The notes: generated by a model not told the origin, from the letters alone. A stretch of 64,000 nt of DNA from Terricaulis sp. (GCA_024707365.1 JANPZV010000005.1:744001-808000), one strand, 5' to 3'. Shown: positions 38,951 through 48,154, counted from the stretch's first letter. Translations and numbers: made by a program.

Positions 38951-39000
38951 CCCTCGTCATTCCGGGGCAATGCGCAGCATTGAGCCCGGAATGACGAGGG
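38951..39000. repeat. 50-base palindromic hairpin element
   Basis: CCCTCGTCATTCCGGG (38951-38966) and CCCGGAATGACGAGGG (38985-39000) are perfect inverted arms of 16 bases around an 18-base centre. It starts four bases after the pnp terminator. The centre (GCAATGCGCAGCATTGAG) resembles part of the repeat at 46238-46262, so it may belong to the same group. Confidence 0.75.
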
Positions 39001-39034
39001 AGTGGATGCCGAAAGATGCTAAGCTGGCGCGATC

Positions 39035-39268
39035 ATGGCTGATCTTGTCCTCCTCGCCGCGTTCTCATCCCGCCCCGAAGCGCTGATCGCGCAGGGCCTA
39101 CTGCGTTCGCACGGCATCGAGGCGTTCTCGCCCGACGCGCACATCACCATGGCCGAAATCGATCCCACTTGGATGAGCGGCTGGCGCCTGCTGGTGGACG
39201 AGGATGCGGTTGAACGCGCGCTCGCGATTTTGCGCGAGGCGCAAGCCGAAGCTGGCGACGAGGCTTAG
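39035..39268 (+). CDS. DUF2007-family small protein
   Basis: 77 residues, LLAAFSSRPEALIAQGLLRS, HGIEAFSPDAHI, then WRLLVDEDAVERALAILREA. This is the DUF2007 pattern, a PII-like small fold annotated as putative signal-transducing protein; no function is proven. It stands alone after the pnp terminator, and its stop overlaps that of the convergent fabI. Confidence 0.85.
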   Translation: MADLVLLAAFSSRPEALIAQGLLRSHGIEAFSPDAHITMAEIDPTWMSGWRLLVDEDAVERALAILREAQAEAGDEA

Positions 39269-40083
39269 CCCTCGCCGCCCAAATCCGGCACAGCCACTGC
39301 GTGGAAGCCGGCATCGACGTGCACGGTTTCCCCCGTGGTCGAACGCCCAAGATCACTCACCAGCCAGAGCGCCGCGCCGGCGATGCCTTCCATCGAGGTG
39401 TCTTCTTTCATCAGCGACCATTCGCGGCCTGTCTGAATCAGCCCGCGCCCGCCGGTGATGCCAGCGATGGCCAGCGTGCGCATCGCGCCGGCGCTGATCG
39501 CGTTCACGCGGATGCCGGAGGGGCCAAGATCGCGCGCCATATAGCGCGTTGACGCTTCAAGCGCGGCTTTGGCCACGCCCATCACGTTGTAGGAGGGCAG
39601 CACGCGCTCGGCGCCGAGATAGGTCAGCGTCACCATCGCGCCGCCATTCTTCATCAGCTTGGAGGCGCGCTTGCCGGCGGCCACGAACGAGAACGCCGAA
39701 ATATCCATGGTGCGCAGGAAATTTTCGCGCGTGGTGTTTTCGGTGAAGGAGCCTTTGAGCTCGCTCTTATCGGAGAAGGCGATGGAGTGGATCAGAAAAT
39801 CCAGCCCGCCCCATTGCTGCTCAAGCTGCGCGAACACCGCATCGAGCTCATCGTCATTGGTGGCGTCGCATTCCAGCATGGTGCTGGCGCCGATGCTTTC
39901 CACCAGCGGGCGCACGCGCTTTTCCAGCGCCTCGCCCTGATAGGTGAAGGCCAGCTCCGCGCCCTGCGCCGCGAGCTGCTGGGCGATGCCCCAGGCGATC
40001 GAATTGCCGTTGGCGACGCCCATGACGAGGCCCCGCTTGCCCTTCATCAATTCGCCCTTCGGAAACACCCAATCGTCGGCCAT
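39265..40083 (-). CDS. fabI: Enoyl-ACP reductase (NADH)
   Basis: FabI performs the last reduction in fatty-acid elongation. The protein starts MADDWVFPKGELMKGKRGLV, has the NAD motif GVANGNSIAWGIAQQLAAQG, and the active-site Tyr and Lys in SYNVMGVAKAALEAS, preceded by TYLGAERV. 272 residues is normal. Its natural partners fabB and fabA lie at 42302-44076 in the same direction. Confidence 0.96.
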   Translation of the reverse strand: MADDWVFPKGELMKGKRGLVMGVANGNSIAWGIAQQLAAQGAELAFTYQGEALEKRVRPLVESIGASTMLECDATNDDELDAVFAQLEQQWGGLDFLIHSIAFSDKSELKGSFTENTTRENFLRTMDISAFSFVAAGKRASKLMKNGGAMVTLTYLGAERVLPSYNVMGVAKAALEASTRYMARDLGPSGIRVNAISAGAMRTLAIAGITGGRGLIQTGREWSLMKEDTSMEGIAGAALWLVSDLGRSTTGETVHVDAGFHAVAVPDLGGEG

Positions 40084-40159
40084 CGGCTTTTCTCCGTGAT
40101 TTGCTGGGGCGCACCTGCCGGCGCCCGCGGCCCTATGGTCAAGGCGGCAGCGATGGGTC

Positions 40160-40202
40160 TTGACAAGATACAGGTTAGATATATCTTATCATCAGATATA
40201 TC
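40160..40202 (+). promoter_or_regulatory. padR promoter with twin GATATATC operator
   Basis: TTGACA (40160-40165) and TATCTT (40182-40187), spaced by 16 bases, form a good promoter. The palindrome GATATATC occurs twice, at 40178-40185 and 40195-40202, 17 bases apart, overlapping and following the -10. This is a likely autoregulatory site for the PadR protein encoded 20 bases downstream. Confidence 0.6.
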
Positions 40203-40222
40203 GAAACTGACACGGAGAACGC

Positions 40223-40800
40223 ATGTTTCATCAAAAACACCACCGCCGCCGCTGGGCCCGCCGTCCGGGTGAGGAGCATCATTTTGCCGGCCATCATGGC
40301 CCCGGCCTGCGCCGGCGCGGCATGCGGGGCCGCCACGGCGGCGGCCGGCGCATGTTCGGGCAGGGCGATCTGAAATACGTCGTGCTGGCGCTGATCGCTG
40401 AGCAGCCGCGCCATGGCTATGAGATCATCAAGGAGATCGAAGCCCGCCTTGCCGGCGCCTACGCGCCCAGCCCCGGCGTGATCTATCCGCTGCTGACCAT
40501 GCTCGAGGAGATGGGCCTGGCCGCGCTCAGCGAAGCGGAGGGTAAAAAAGCTCTACGCCGCCACCGAGACCGGCAAAGCCGAGCTGGAAGCCAATAAGGG
40601 CGATGTCGATGCGCTGTTTGCGCGCATCGCCGCCGCGCGCGAGCTTTTCCAGCGGCCGCAGCCCGCAGATCCTGCGCGCGACCGAAAATCTCAAGCTGGC
40701 GCTGCGCTTGCGCATGGAGCGCGGCCCCCTAAGTGAAGCTGAGATTGAAACAGTCGCCGCAGCGCTCGATGGCGCGGCCAAAGCGATTGAACGGAGCTGA
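40223..40800 (+). CDS. PadR-family transcriptional regulator, two frameshifts
   Basis: After an N-terminal His/Arg/Gly-rich extension (MFHQKHHRRRWARRPG) comes the winged helix: DLKYVVLALIAEQPRHGYEI, IKEIEARLAGAYAPSPGVIY, PLLTMLEEMGL. The frame breaks at an A6 run at 40544-40549, after which LYAATETGKAELEANKGDVD continues, and again near 40668-40672, before ILRATENLKLALRLRMERG. Repaired length is about 192 residues. The His-rich tail is common in PadR proteins of this group. DUF2218 follows two bases after the stop, so the two are probably an operon. Confidence 0.85.
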
Positions 40801-40802
40801 TC

Positions 40803-41093
40803 ATGGCGGCGGTTGAAGCCGATTTTTCCACTCAGGATGCAAGCCGCTATCTGCAGCAGCTCTGCAAGCATTGGGCGCACAAATTCGCGGTGACGTTCAC
40901 CCCGGAGGAGGGCCGCGTGCCGTTCAATGAAACCAGCGTTTGCGTGCTGAAAGCAGATGGCGATGCGCTGCATGTGCGCGTGGAAGCTTCCGATGAAGCG
41001 GAGGCTGCGCGCATGGGCGATGTCGTCTACCGGCACCTTGCGCGCTTCTCGTTCCGCGATCCGCTGCCGGAGCCCGTTTGGCGCGCGGCCTGA
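40803..41093 (+). CDS. DUF2218-family protein
   Basis: 96 residues: VEADFSTQDASRYLQQLCKH, WAHKFAVTFTPEEGRVPFNE, then MGDVVYRHLARFSFRDPLPE. This is the DUF2218 pattern, often next to siderophore or iron genes in other bacteria, with unknown activity. It sits immediately after padR and is probably its regulatory target. Confidence 0.82.
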   Translation: MAAVEADFSTQDASRYLQQLCKHWAHKFAVTFTPEEGRVPFNETSVCVLKADGDALHVRVEASDEAEAARMGDVVYRHLARFSFRDPLPEPVWRAA

Positions 41094-41179
41094 TTGCGTA
41101 AACGCGCGTTAAGCGCATCCTTTTGCGGTACCTTAAATCGCTTTTGCTAGGCTCGCCCCGAAATAGGAGAGGTGCGCCC

Positions 41180-42098
41180 GTGCAAAATCTGGTCGATCGC
41201 CTAGCCGCTGATGGCCGCGTCACTGCTGATGAAGCGCTCCAATTGCGCCAGGCGGTGTTTCCCGATGGCGTTGTCTCGCGCGAAGAGGCCGAGGCGCTGA
41301 TCGCGCTCGATGCGCGCGTGGCCAGCCATGATGCGGCTTGGGCCGCGGCGTTCGTGGAAGGCATCGCCGATTACGCCATGCGCGCAGGCGGGCATGTGGA
41401 TGCGGAAACCGCCGATTGGCTGATCGCCGCGTTCGGCCCCGAAGGCGCGCGCGAGACAGAACTTGAAGCCGTGCTCAAAAGTGCTGGAGCGCGCCGAAAG
41501 CGCGCCGGAAACGCTCAGCGCGTTTGCACGCGCGCGGCTTGCTGCGCTGATGGCGGATCGGCCGATGGGGGCTGCGGAAACCGCGCTGGTGCGCCGTTGC
41601 CTTTACGCCGCCGCCGGCTCGGGCGCGACGGCCGTGACGGAAGCGGAAGCGCGCTGGCTGTTTGCGCTCGATGCGCAAACCGATGGCCGCGCCAATGATC
41701 CGGCCTGGGGCGATCTTTTCGTGAAAGCTTTGCTCAATCATCTGATGGGCAAGCGCGCGCCCGCGCTGCTGGAAGCCAAGGGCATGATGGCGCGCCAGGC
41801 GTGGCTCAATGCCTCGACGAAGGTTTCGCCGCTATCGTTTTTGATGCGCGGCTTCGGCAATGTGATGGATGGCGTCGATGCGCTTAAGCGCGGCGATCCA
41901 GGCGCGGCCGCGCGGATCGCTGAATATTATAAAAATGAAATCGTGCACGCCGACGTCGCCGCGCGCCTCACGCTTGAAGAAAGCGCTTGGGCGCTCGGCA
42001 TGACGCAGGATGACGGCAAGCAAACCGCCAACGAAGCGGCGCTGCTGGCCGAGCTGCAGCGCGTTGAGCGTGATCAGGCGGCGCGCGCCACGCGCTAA
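41180..42098 (+). CDS. Hypothetical helical protein, frameshifted
   Basis: The start GTG at 41180 has AGGAGA nine bases upstream. The protein reads [34 protein letters not shown], and after a one-base shift at an A4 run (41477-41480) [20 protein letters not shown]. Both halves show similar blocks (VT.EA..L..LD.., E.E...L), suggesting two related helical modules over about 305 residues. I do not recognise the family. Confidence 0.6.
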
Positions 42099-42131
42099 AG
42101 CATGATCGTTTTAGATTGAAACGTCGCCCCC

Positions 42132-42178
42132 ACACCCATCCCCGGACTTGCGCTCTCGCGCAATCCGGGGATGGGTGG
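42132..42178. repeat. Palindromic intergenic repeat, family A, short copy
   Basis: ACCCATCCCCGGA (42134-42146) and TCCGGGGATGGGT (42164-42176) enclose a smaller palindrome TTGCGCTCTCGCGCAA. It matches the outer parts of the copies at 22354 and 46169 but lacks their centre. Confidence 0.72.
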
Positions 42179-42235
42179 AGGAAACCGAGAACAATGGTGC
42201 TTAAAGCACCATGAATGAATCGGGTGCGCCTATGG

Positions 42236-42295
42236 AGCGCGGGCGTCCTCGCCCGCGTAGGGCGCCGCGCCAACGCGGGCGAGGACGCCCGCGCT
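42236..42295. repeat. Perfect 22-bp inverted repeat
   Basis: The arms at 42236-42257 and 42274-42295 are exact reverse complements, separated by 16 bases. The sequence is GC-only in most of the stem (GCGGGCGTCCTCGCCCGC core). A separate small palindrome, ATGGTGCTT/AAGCACCAT, lies just before it at 42194-42212. Both follow the family A copy at 42132 and precede the fabB stop, so they may also serve as a terminator. Confidence 0.75.
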
Positions 42296-42301
42296 ATAAT
42301 G

Positions 42302-43517
42302 TTAAGCCGCCAGCCGCGTGAAGGCGAGCGTGGCGTTGGTGCCGCCAAAGCCGAACGAATTGAGAGCACGCAATTGAGCGTGCGCTCTTGCATCTTGCGC
42401 ACGATCGGCAGGCCCTCGAACACTGGGTCAAGCTCTTCGATATGCGCGCTTTCGCAGACGAAATTGTGGTTCAGCATCAGGAGCGAATAGATCGCTTCCT
42501 GCACGCCGGCCGCGCCGAGCGAATGGCCCGAGAGCGATTTGGTGCCTGAGATCAGCGGGATTTTATCGCCGAACACCGCGCGCACTGCTTCCATCTCTTT
42601 GAGATCGCCCACGGGCGTGGAGGTGGCGTGCGGGTTGATGTAATCGACCGGGCGATCGAGATAGCGCATCGCCTGCTTCATGCAGCGCGCCGCGCCTTCG
42701 CCGGAGGGGGCCACCATGTCGTGCCCGTCGCTGGTGGCGCCGTAGCCGGCGACTTCCGCGTAAATCTTCGCGCCGCGTTTTTTCGCGCGCTGATATTCTT
42801 CCAGCACCAAAACGCCGGCGCCGCCGGCGATGACGAAGCCGTCGCGGTTTTTATCGAACGCGCGCGAGGCGCGGGCCGGCGTTTCATTATACTTGCTGCT
42901 CATCGCGCCCATGGCGTCAAACAGCACAGAGAGCGTCCAATCCAGCTCTTCGCTGCCGCCGGCGAACATCACGTCCTGCTTGCCCGAGGCGATGTGCTCG
43001 AAGCTATCGCCGATGCAATGGGCGCTCGTCGCGCAGGCGGAGCTGATGGAATAATTGACGCCCTTGATCTCGAACGGGGTGGCCAGCGTCGCGCTCGCGG
43101 TGGAGCTCATGGCTTTGGGCACGGCGAACGGCCCAACGCGCTTGGCGCCTTTTTCGCGCGCGCCGTATCGGCGGCGGCGACGATCGCGCGCGCGGAGGGG
43201 CCGCCCGAGCCCATGATGATGCCGGTGCGCGGGTTTGAGACGTCGTCTTTGGAGAGGCCGCTATCGGCGATGGCCTGCTCCATCGCCACGAAATTCCAGC
43301 CCGAGCCCTCGCCCATGAAGCGCATATTGCGCTTATCGACGACCTCTTCGGGCTTCAGTTGCGGCGCGCCATGCACTTGGCAGCGCATGCCCTTCTCGGC
43401 GTATTCGGGCGCGGCGACGATGCCGCTTTTGCCTTCGCGCAGGCTGGCGAGCACTTCTTCGGGATTGTTGCCGATCGAGGAGACGATCCCCATCCCTGTG
43501 ACGACGACGCGGCGCAT
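42302..43517 (-). CDS. fabB: Beta-ketoacyl-ACP synthase I, two frameshifts
   Basis: FabB condenses malonyl-ACP and is required for unsaturated fatty acids. The nucleophilic Cys is in [16 protein letters not shown]; the two active-site His are in [18 protein letters not shown] and [18 protein letters not shown]. The frame shifts near 43150-43165 (KGAKRVGPF expected) and near 42357-42362, where a missing A restores [20 protein letters not shown] and the stop at 42302. It follows fabA by 13 bases, the conserved fabAB pair. Confidence 0.95.
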
Positions 43518-43530
43518 GGGCTCGCTCCAC

Positions 43531-44076
43531 TTATTTCATTTGCGCTTCAAGTTGCTCGGCGTTGAACAGGCCGACCTTGAGATCCTTGGCCGTATAGATA
43601 GGCACGCCATCGGCTTTCACCACGCCATCGCCAATGCCCATGTGCAGCGAGCGCTGGATCACGCGCTTCATATCGATCTCGTAGGTCACCAATTTGGTCT
43701 TTGGCGTGATCTGCCCGCGGAATTGCACCTCGCCGACGCCGAGCGCGCGCCCGCGTCCGGGCGAGCCGGCCCAGGCCATGAAGAATCCCACCAGCTGCCA
43801 CATCGCATCGAGCCCAAGGCAGCCGGGCATGACGGGATCGCCGCGGAAGTGGCACTCGAAAAACCAGCGCTCTGGATTGATGTCGTATTCGGCCAGCACG
43901 TGGCCTTTGCCGTGGCTGCCGCCATCTTTCGAGATCGCGGGGATGCGATCGAACATCAGCATCGGCGGCAAGGGCAATTGCGCATTGCCGGCGCCGAACA
44001 TCGCGCCTTCGCCAGAGGCGATCAGGTCTTCGTAGGAAAGGCTCGAGGGCCGCTCGCTGGCCATAAATCTGCTCAT
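43531..44076 (-). CDS. fabA: 3-hydroxydecanoyl-ACP dehydratase/isomerase
   Basis: FabA introduces the double bond in anaerobic unsaturated fatty acid synthesis. The hotdog active site is visible: [18 protein letters not shown] with the catalytic His, and the Asp in [12 protein letters not shown]. Other blocks are [16 protein letters not shown] and [20 protein letters not shown]. 181 residues. The gene lies upstream of fabB on the minus strand, and its 3' end is 13 bases from the fabB start. Confidence 0.97.
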   Translation of the reverse strand: MSRFMASERPSSLSYEDLIASGEGAMFGAGNAQLPLPPMLMFDRIPAISKDGGSHGKGHVLAEYDINPERWFFECHFRGDPVMPGCLGLDAMWQLVGFFMAWAGSPGRGRALGVGEVQFRGQITPKTKLVTYEIDMKRVIQRSLHMGIGDGVVKADGVPIYTAKDLKVGLFNAEQLEAQMK

Positions 44077-44160
44077 CGTTAAGGGAATTTGATCCGCCCC
44101 GCTTACAGGCGGGGCGGGGCCGGGGCAAGCGCCGCCGGCTTCCGATACCGTTTGAGAGCG

Positions 44161-44328
44161 TTAAAGCAACGGACTTTAAATTCGCCTCAGTTCGATGGCG
44201 GGCTCCGAGCGAATTTAAAGTCCATAAGTTGCTTTAGAAACATTTGAATCTAAAGCGTCTTTGAGGACTTAAATGCGACGCGGGTGGTTGATCCATCGTT
44301 TGGGTCGCATTTAAGTCCCGACGCTTTA
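44161..44328. repeat. Dispersed intergenic repeat, family B, copy 2
   Basis: 44161-44203 equals 11790-11832 exactly. The longer copy forms two hairpins. In the first, GGACTTTAAATTCGC (44171-44185) pairs with GCGAATTTAAAGTCC (44209-44223). In the second, GGACTTAAATGCGAC (44265-44279) pairs with GTCGCATTTAAGTCC (44304-44318). Outer arms TAAAGCGTC (44251) and GACGCTTTA (44320) also pair. It lies between the fabA start and the SH3 gene stop. Confidence 0.75.
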
Positions 44329-44823
44329 GCGCGCGGCGATCAGCGCGGGGGCGCAGGCGTCCGCCCCCCAAAGGGCGGAGGTTTCGACCCAGCCGACGCG
44401 CCCGCCCACGGCGATGCGGGTCCAGCCTTCGGTGCAGCCGGTCACGGCGCCGATGACGCCCGGCTCAAGCACGGCGCGCGCGCCGGCATTGGCGCGGGCT
44501 TCGCGGCGCAGCGCGGTTTCGCTCAGCACATAGGCGGTGGCGCGCGCTTCGAGATGGCTGTCATGCATCCACACTTGCGCGCCGTCGGGATCGCGCACCT
44601 GTTTCCAGGGGCCGTTTTGGGCCAGCACCTCAAGCGGCAGGCCCTGGCGCGCGTAGATCCAGGCGATTCCATGCTCGAGCCCCGGCCCGCTGCGGCCATT
44701 GGCGTTGGGCCCGCGCAGCGCCATGAAGCGCTCGGCCCCGGCGGAAGGCTCGGCGGACGCAAGGGAAGTGGCGGTCGGCGCGAAAATCAGCGCCGCAGCG
44801 ATAAGGGCGAAGGCAAACCGCAT
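44326..44823 (-). CDS. Secreted bacterial SH3-domain protein
   Basis: A signal peptide (MRFAFALIAAALIFAPTATS) precedes a SH3b-like pair: RFMALRGPNANGRSGPGLEH, AWIYARQGLPLEVLAQNGPW, KQVRDPDGAQVWMHDSHL, and VIGAVTGCTEGWTRIAVGGR, VGWVETSALWGA. Such proteins usually act in the periplasm on peptidoglycan or as adaptors. The open frame begins at 46152, but the upstream part is antisense to the dehydrogenase. ATG at 44823. Confidence 0.85.
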   Translation of the reverse strand: MRFAFALIAAALIFAPTATSLASAEPSAGAERFMALRGPNANGRSGPGLEHGIAWIYARQGLPLEVLAQNGPWKQVRDPDGAQVWMHDSHLEARATAYVLSETALRREARANAGARAVLEPGVIGAVTGCTEGWTRIAVGGRVGWVETSALWGADACAPALIAAR

Positions 44824-44991
44824 GACATCATCCCAATCGGCCTCGTCGGGGCCCTTGAGCCCGGCATTGTGCGCGGCGCGCGTGAAAGCGGCTTTAAGGA
44901 GCTGGGTTAACCCAACATGACGCGGCGCTAAGCGCGCGCAACGCCCCGGTAGCGCCTTGGAGCCAGGCCCGGCGTGGGATAAGGGAAGGGC

Positions 44992-45979
44992 ATGTCCGCG
45001 ATCAAGAAGCTCAAAGTCGTCGTCACGCGCCGCCTGCCCGATCCGGTGGAGACGCGCCTGCGCGAATTGTTCGACGCTGAACTCAACCATGAGGATAAGC
45101 CGTTCTCGGCGGAGGATCTCGCCGCCGCCGTGGCGCGCGCGGACGTGCTGGTGCCGACGGTGACCGATCGCGTCGATGGCCGGGTGCTGTCGCGCGCGGG
45201 CGAGCAGCTGCGGCTGATCGCCCAGTTCGGCGCGGGCGTGGATAATATCGATGTGCAGACGGCGGTGGCGCGCGGCATCACCGTCACCAACACGCCCGGC
45301 GTGCTCACCGAGGATACGGCGGACATGACGATGGCGCTGATCCTGGCCGTGCCGCGCCGGATCGTGGAGGGCGTGAACATCGTTGAGGGCGATGATTTCC
45401 TCGGCTGGAGCCCGACTTGGATGCTCGGCCGGCGCGTGGGCGGCAAGCGGCTCGGCATTATCGGCATGGGCCGGATCGGCCAGGCGGTGGCGCGGCGGGC
45501 CAAGGCCTTCGGCCTGCAGATCCATTATCACAATCGCCGCAAGGCGGCCGCGCATATCGAGCAGGAGCTGGAGGCGACCTATTGGGACAGCCTCGATCAA
45601 ATGCTCTCGCGCATGGATATCGTGTCGGTGAATTGCCCGCACACGCCGGCGACCTATCATCTGCTCAATGCGCGCCGGCTCGCGCTGCTCAAGCCGCACG
45701 CCTACATCGTCAACACCGCGCGCGGCGAGGTGATCGATGAAGGCGCGTTGGGGCGGATGCTGGAGAAGGGCGAACTCGCCGGCGCGGGGCTCGACGTGTT
45801 CGAGCATGAGCCGGCGATTAATCCCAAGCTCAAGCGGCTGAAGAATGTGGTGCTGCTGCCGCATGGGCTCGGCCACGCTGGAGGGCCGGATCGAGATGGG
45901 CGAGAAGGTGATCGTCAATATCAAGACCTTCGCCGATGGCCATAAGCCGCCGGACCGCGTGATCCCGGCGATGCTGTAG
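44992..45979 (+). CDS. D-2-hydroxyacid dehydrogenase, frameshifted
   Basis: The protein belongs to the glyoxylate/hydroxypyruvate reductase group. Blocks: LIAQFGAGVDNIDVQTAVAR, the NAD motif LGIIGMGRIGQAVARRAKA, the catalytic Arg in YIVNTARGEVIDEGAL, Glu in GLDVFEHEPAINPKL and His in VVLLPH. The frame breaks near 45863-45873, right after the catalytic His; the other frame reads MGSATLEGRIEMGEKVIVNI and stops at 45979. About 329 residues after repair. Reduction of glyoxylate-like 2-oxoacids is the likely reaction. Confidence 0.88.
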
Positions 45980-47047
45980 CGCACGCGCGCCGGCTTGGAG
46001 GGCCGCGCCTGGGCCGCCGGCGCCTTCGCCGGTATGGCTATTTGCTTCAAGCACTTGCGCAAATGGATAGAGCGCAGCCGGCGAGGACGCCGGCGGTCCA
46101 AGTGAGCGCCGTAGCGGAGCGCCGGCTTCCAGCCGGCATGCGGCGCCCTCAATCTTTCAAGTTAAACACCACCCATTCCCGGATGCGCGCAGCGCAGTCC
46201 GGGAGCCATCACCGCAAGCGTTTGTGGTGATGGGTCCCGGGCTCGATGCTGCGCATCGCCCCGGGAATGGGTGGAGGGTGTTCTGAAGCGGTTGCGTGTC
46301 GTGATGCCGGCTGGAAGCCGGCGCTCCGCTATCGTGCGTCTTTATCCGCACAGCGCGCGGCGCTTGCGGAGACAGTTGGGAGAGCGGGGCGCGCTTTAAG
46401 CTACGCGTGAGAATTTAGTTTGGGTTTGCGCTTAGAGCGCGCCCCGCGCGGAATGTTTTTCAACCGGCGCCTGCGTGCAGCGTTCAGTGTCGCCCTGGGT
46501 GGCCATACGTTGATAAGACAGCGAACCGGCGAGGTCTCCTCCCTCTGCGCTCAACCGCGCACCGTGCTGCGACGCTGGGTATCCAGGCGCGCTTAGCGCC
46601 TTGCAGTCGTTCCCGGCTCGCGTGCTTTGCAGATCACCATGCTCTGCAAGGAATCCCGGCTTCCCTGTTTCTCACCGGGGCCGCGGCGTTCTCTGTCGCC
46701 AGAGTCTTCCGCATCACGCTCAAACCGCGTTCCGATCGTGATTGGTCTGGTGTGCACAACCGCCTCCCGTGATCTGAACGGGATGAGTTTAGGCATGGCG
46801 GGAAATGGGTCGGATAGAGATCTCACGCTTCCCCGCCAAGCGCCCCGCGAAAGCGGGGCCGCGCGCGGGGATCCAGGGCCGTGAAACGCTGGCATTTGCG
46901 GGTGTTTTGCTGGGTCCCGGATCGCACCCCGGCGTGCGCCGGGGCTGCGTCCGGGAAGCGTGGGGAGGTGGATAGAGGCGCGAATATCCACGCATCTGCG
47001 CCCGCCCCTCCGTCTCGCGGCTGCGCCGCGAAGAGCGGAGGGCGGGG
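45980..47047. other. Long intergenic region with repeats and no supported gene
   Basis: More than 1 kb. The left 350 bases hold the composite repeat described separately. The rest has short GC hairpins (CCCCGC-GAAA-GCGGGG near 46850; GCGTGCGCCGGGGC near 46932) and no protein-like frame; the open frames at 46593-47219 and 46627-46884 show no motif and are rich in Arg and Pro. It may contain undetected small RNA, but nothing here proves it. Confidence 0.5.
46113..46330. repeat. Composite repeat: family A element inside a 27-bp inverted repeat
   Basis: The outer arms at 46113-46139 and 46304-46330 are exact reverse complements (27 bases; core GCCGGCTTCCAGCCGGC, itself palindromic). Between them lies family A copy 3 at 46169-46274, with ends CCACCCATTCCCGG (46169-46182) and CCGGGAATGGGTGG (46261-46274). 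Another GC palindrome (CGCCGGC) precedes it at 46080-46100. Confidence 0.72.
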
Positions 47048-48154
47048 CTATGCGCCGACGGTGGCGCCGAGCAGCAGGACGGCGTCGTTCAGCTTCGATA
47101 CTGAGAGCTTGGCGTAGATGGAGCGCATCTGCGTGTGCACAGTGCCTTCGCTGACTTGCCGCGCCAGCGCGATTTCGCGGCGGGACAGGCCGTTCAGAAT
47201 GCACTGCGCCACCTCGCACTCGGAGGGGCTGAGCTTGAAGATCTGCTTCCAGGCAGCAGCGCCCCTGCGCGCTTGGCGGCGCGTTTCCACGAGCAGCAGC
47301 GTCAGAACCGGCTGGTCAACGCTTAAGCTGGCGGCGCTGATATTGTTGGCGATCACAACCAGCGTGGCCTCATCGGGCCCGCGCGCGATCCAGGTGCGGC
47401 CGGGCGTCAAGGCCGGATCCGCTTGCAGCAGGCGCGCAAATTGCGCGTCGGCCTCCGGGTCGGTGAAGCGCAACAGGCCGCTTTGCGCGGCCACGGATGG
47501 ATGCTGATCCAGCAAATTGCGCGCGTGATCGTTGCACTCCACGATGCGGCGCGCGGCCGTGACCAGCGCAATGCCGACATCGAGGCGATCCACTGCGGCG
47601 CTGATGCTTTCGGCGCGCGCGCGCAGCGCGCTGACGGCGCTGGAGGTGCGCACCGCGGCGCGCGCCAGCTTGGCCATAGCCAGCACTTGCGCGCATTCTT
47701 GCTCTGTTGGCGGTTCAGAATCGTTGGCTTTGGCGAGCGCGAAAAAAGTGTGGGACTTATCCCCGCCGGCGCTGACGCCAAGGTTCACGCCGACAAATCG
47801 GCCAAGATCGAGCGGCTGCAAAAACTCGGCGTAAACCGCCGTGCGCTCCAATTCCTTGACCGGGGCGATTTGATAATCGTGGATGATTTTGCCGGAGGGC
47901 TGGCGCTCGATAAATCGATTGCGGAAATCGATCGCGGCGAAATCGGCCATATATTGCTCTTGCCGATCACGCCGCATGCCGAAGCTGCTGGCCACCACGG
48001 CGGCGGGATCGCGCGAGAGGCCGTCATAGCCCATGAGGATGCAGCCGCGCACGCCGAACGCTTGCTCGATAAGATCGAGCGCGGCGATCCACTCGCCATT
48101 ATTGGCCGCTTCCACCAGCGCGGCCGCAGCGTCGGAATGATTTGGCGCCAACAT
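47048..48154 (-). CDS. LuxR-type transcriptional regulator
   Basis: 368 residues. The C-terminal helix-turn-helix reads KLSPSECEVAQCILNGLSRR, EIALARQVSEGTVHTQMRSI, YAKLSVSK, the LuxR/GerE fold with its typical SEGTVHTQ recognition helix. Residues 1-290 contain a PAS-like region (LDVGIALVTAARRIVECNDH) and no clear autoinducer-binding motif. It is isolated; the next gene, a TonB receptor at 48273, shares the strand and lies upstream of it. Confidence 0.85.
   Translation of the reverse strand: MLAPNHSDAAAALVEAANNGEWIAALDLIEQAFGVRGCILMGYDGLSRDPAAVVASSFGMRRDRQEQYMADFAAIDFRNRFIERQPSGKIIHDYQIAPVKELERTAVYAEFLQPLDLGRFVGVNLGVSAGGDKSHTFFALAKANDSEPPTEQECAQVLAMAKLARAAVRTSSAVSALRARAESISAAVDRLDVGIALVTAARRIVECNDHARNLLDQHPSVAAQSGLLRFTDPEADAQFARLLQADPALTPGRTWIARGPDEATLVVIANNISAASLSVDQPVLTLLLVETRRQARRGAAAWKQIFKLSPSECEVAQCILNGLSRREIALARQVSEGTVHTQMRSIYAKLSVSKLNDAVLLLGATVGA

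Noticed and set aside
44326-46152. 608-codon minus-strand frame as one gene
   Set aside because: Only its last 166 codons look like a protein (signal peptide and SH3). The rest is antisense to the D-2-hydroxyacid dehydrogenase.
46593-47219. Protein-coding gene in the intergenic region before the LuxR gene
   Set aside because: Arg/Pro/Ala-rich with no motif, overlapping short hairpins and the end of the LuxR gene in another frame.
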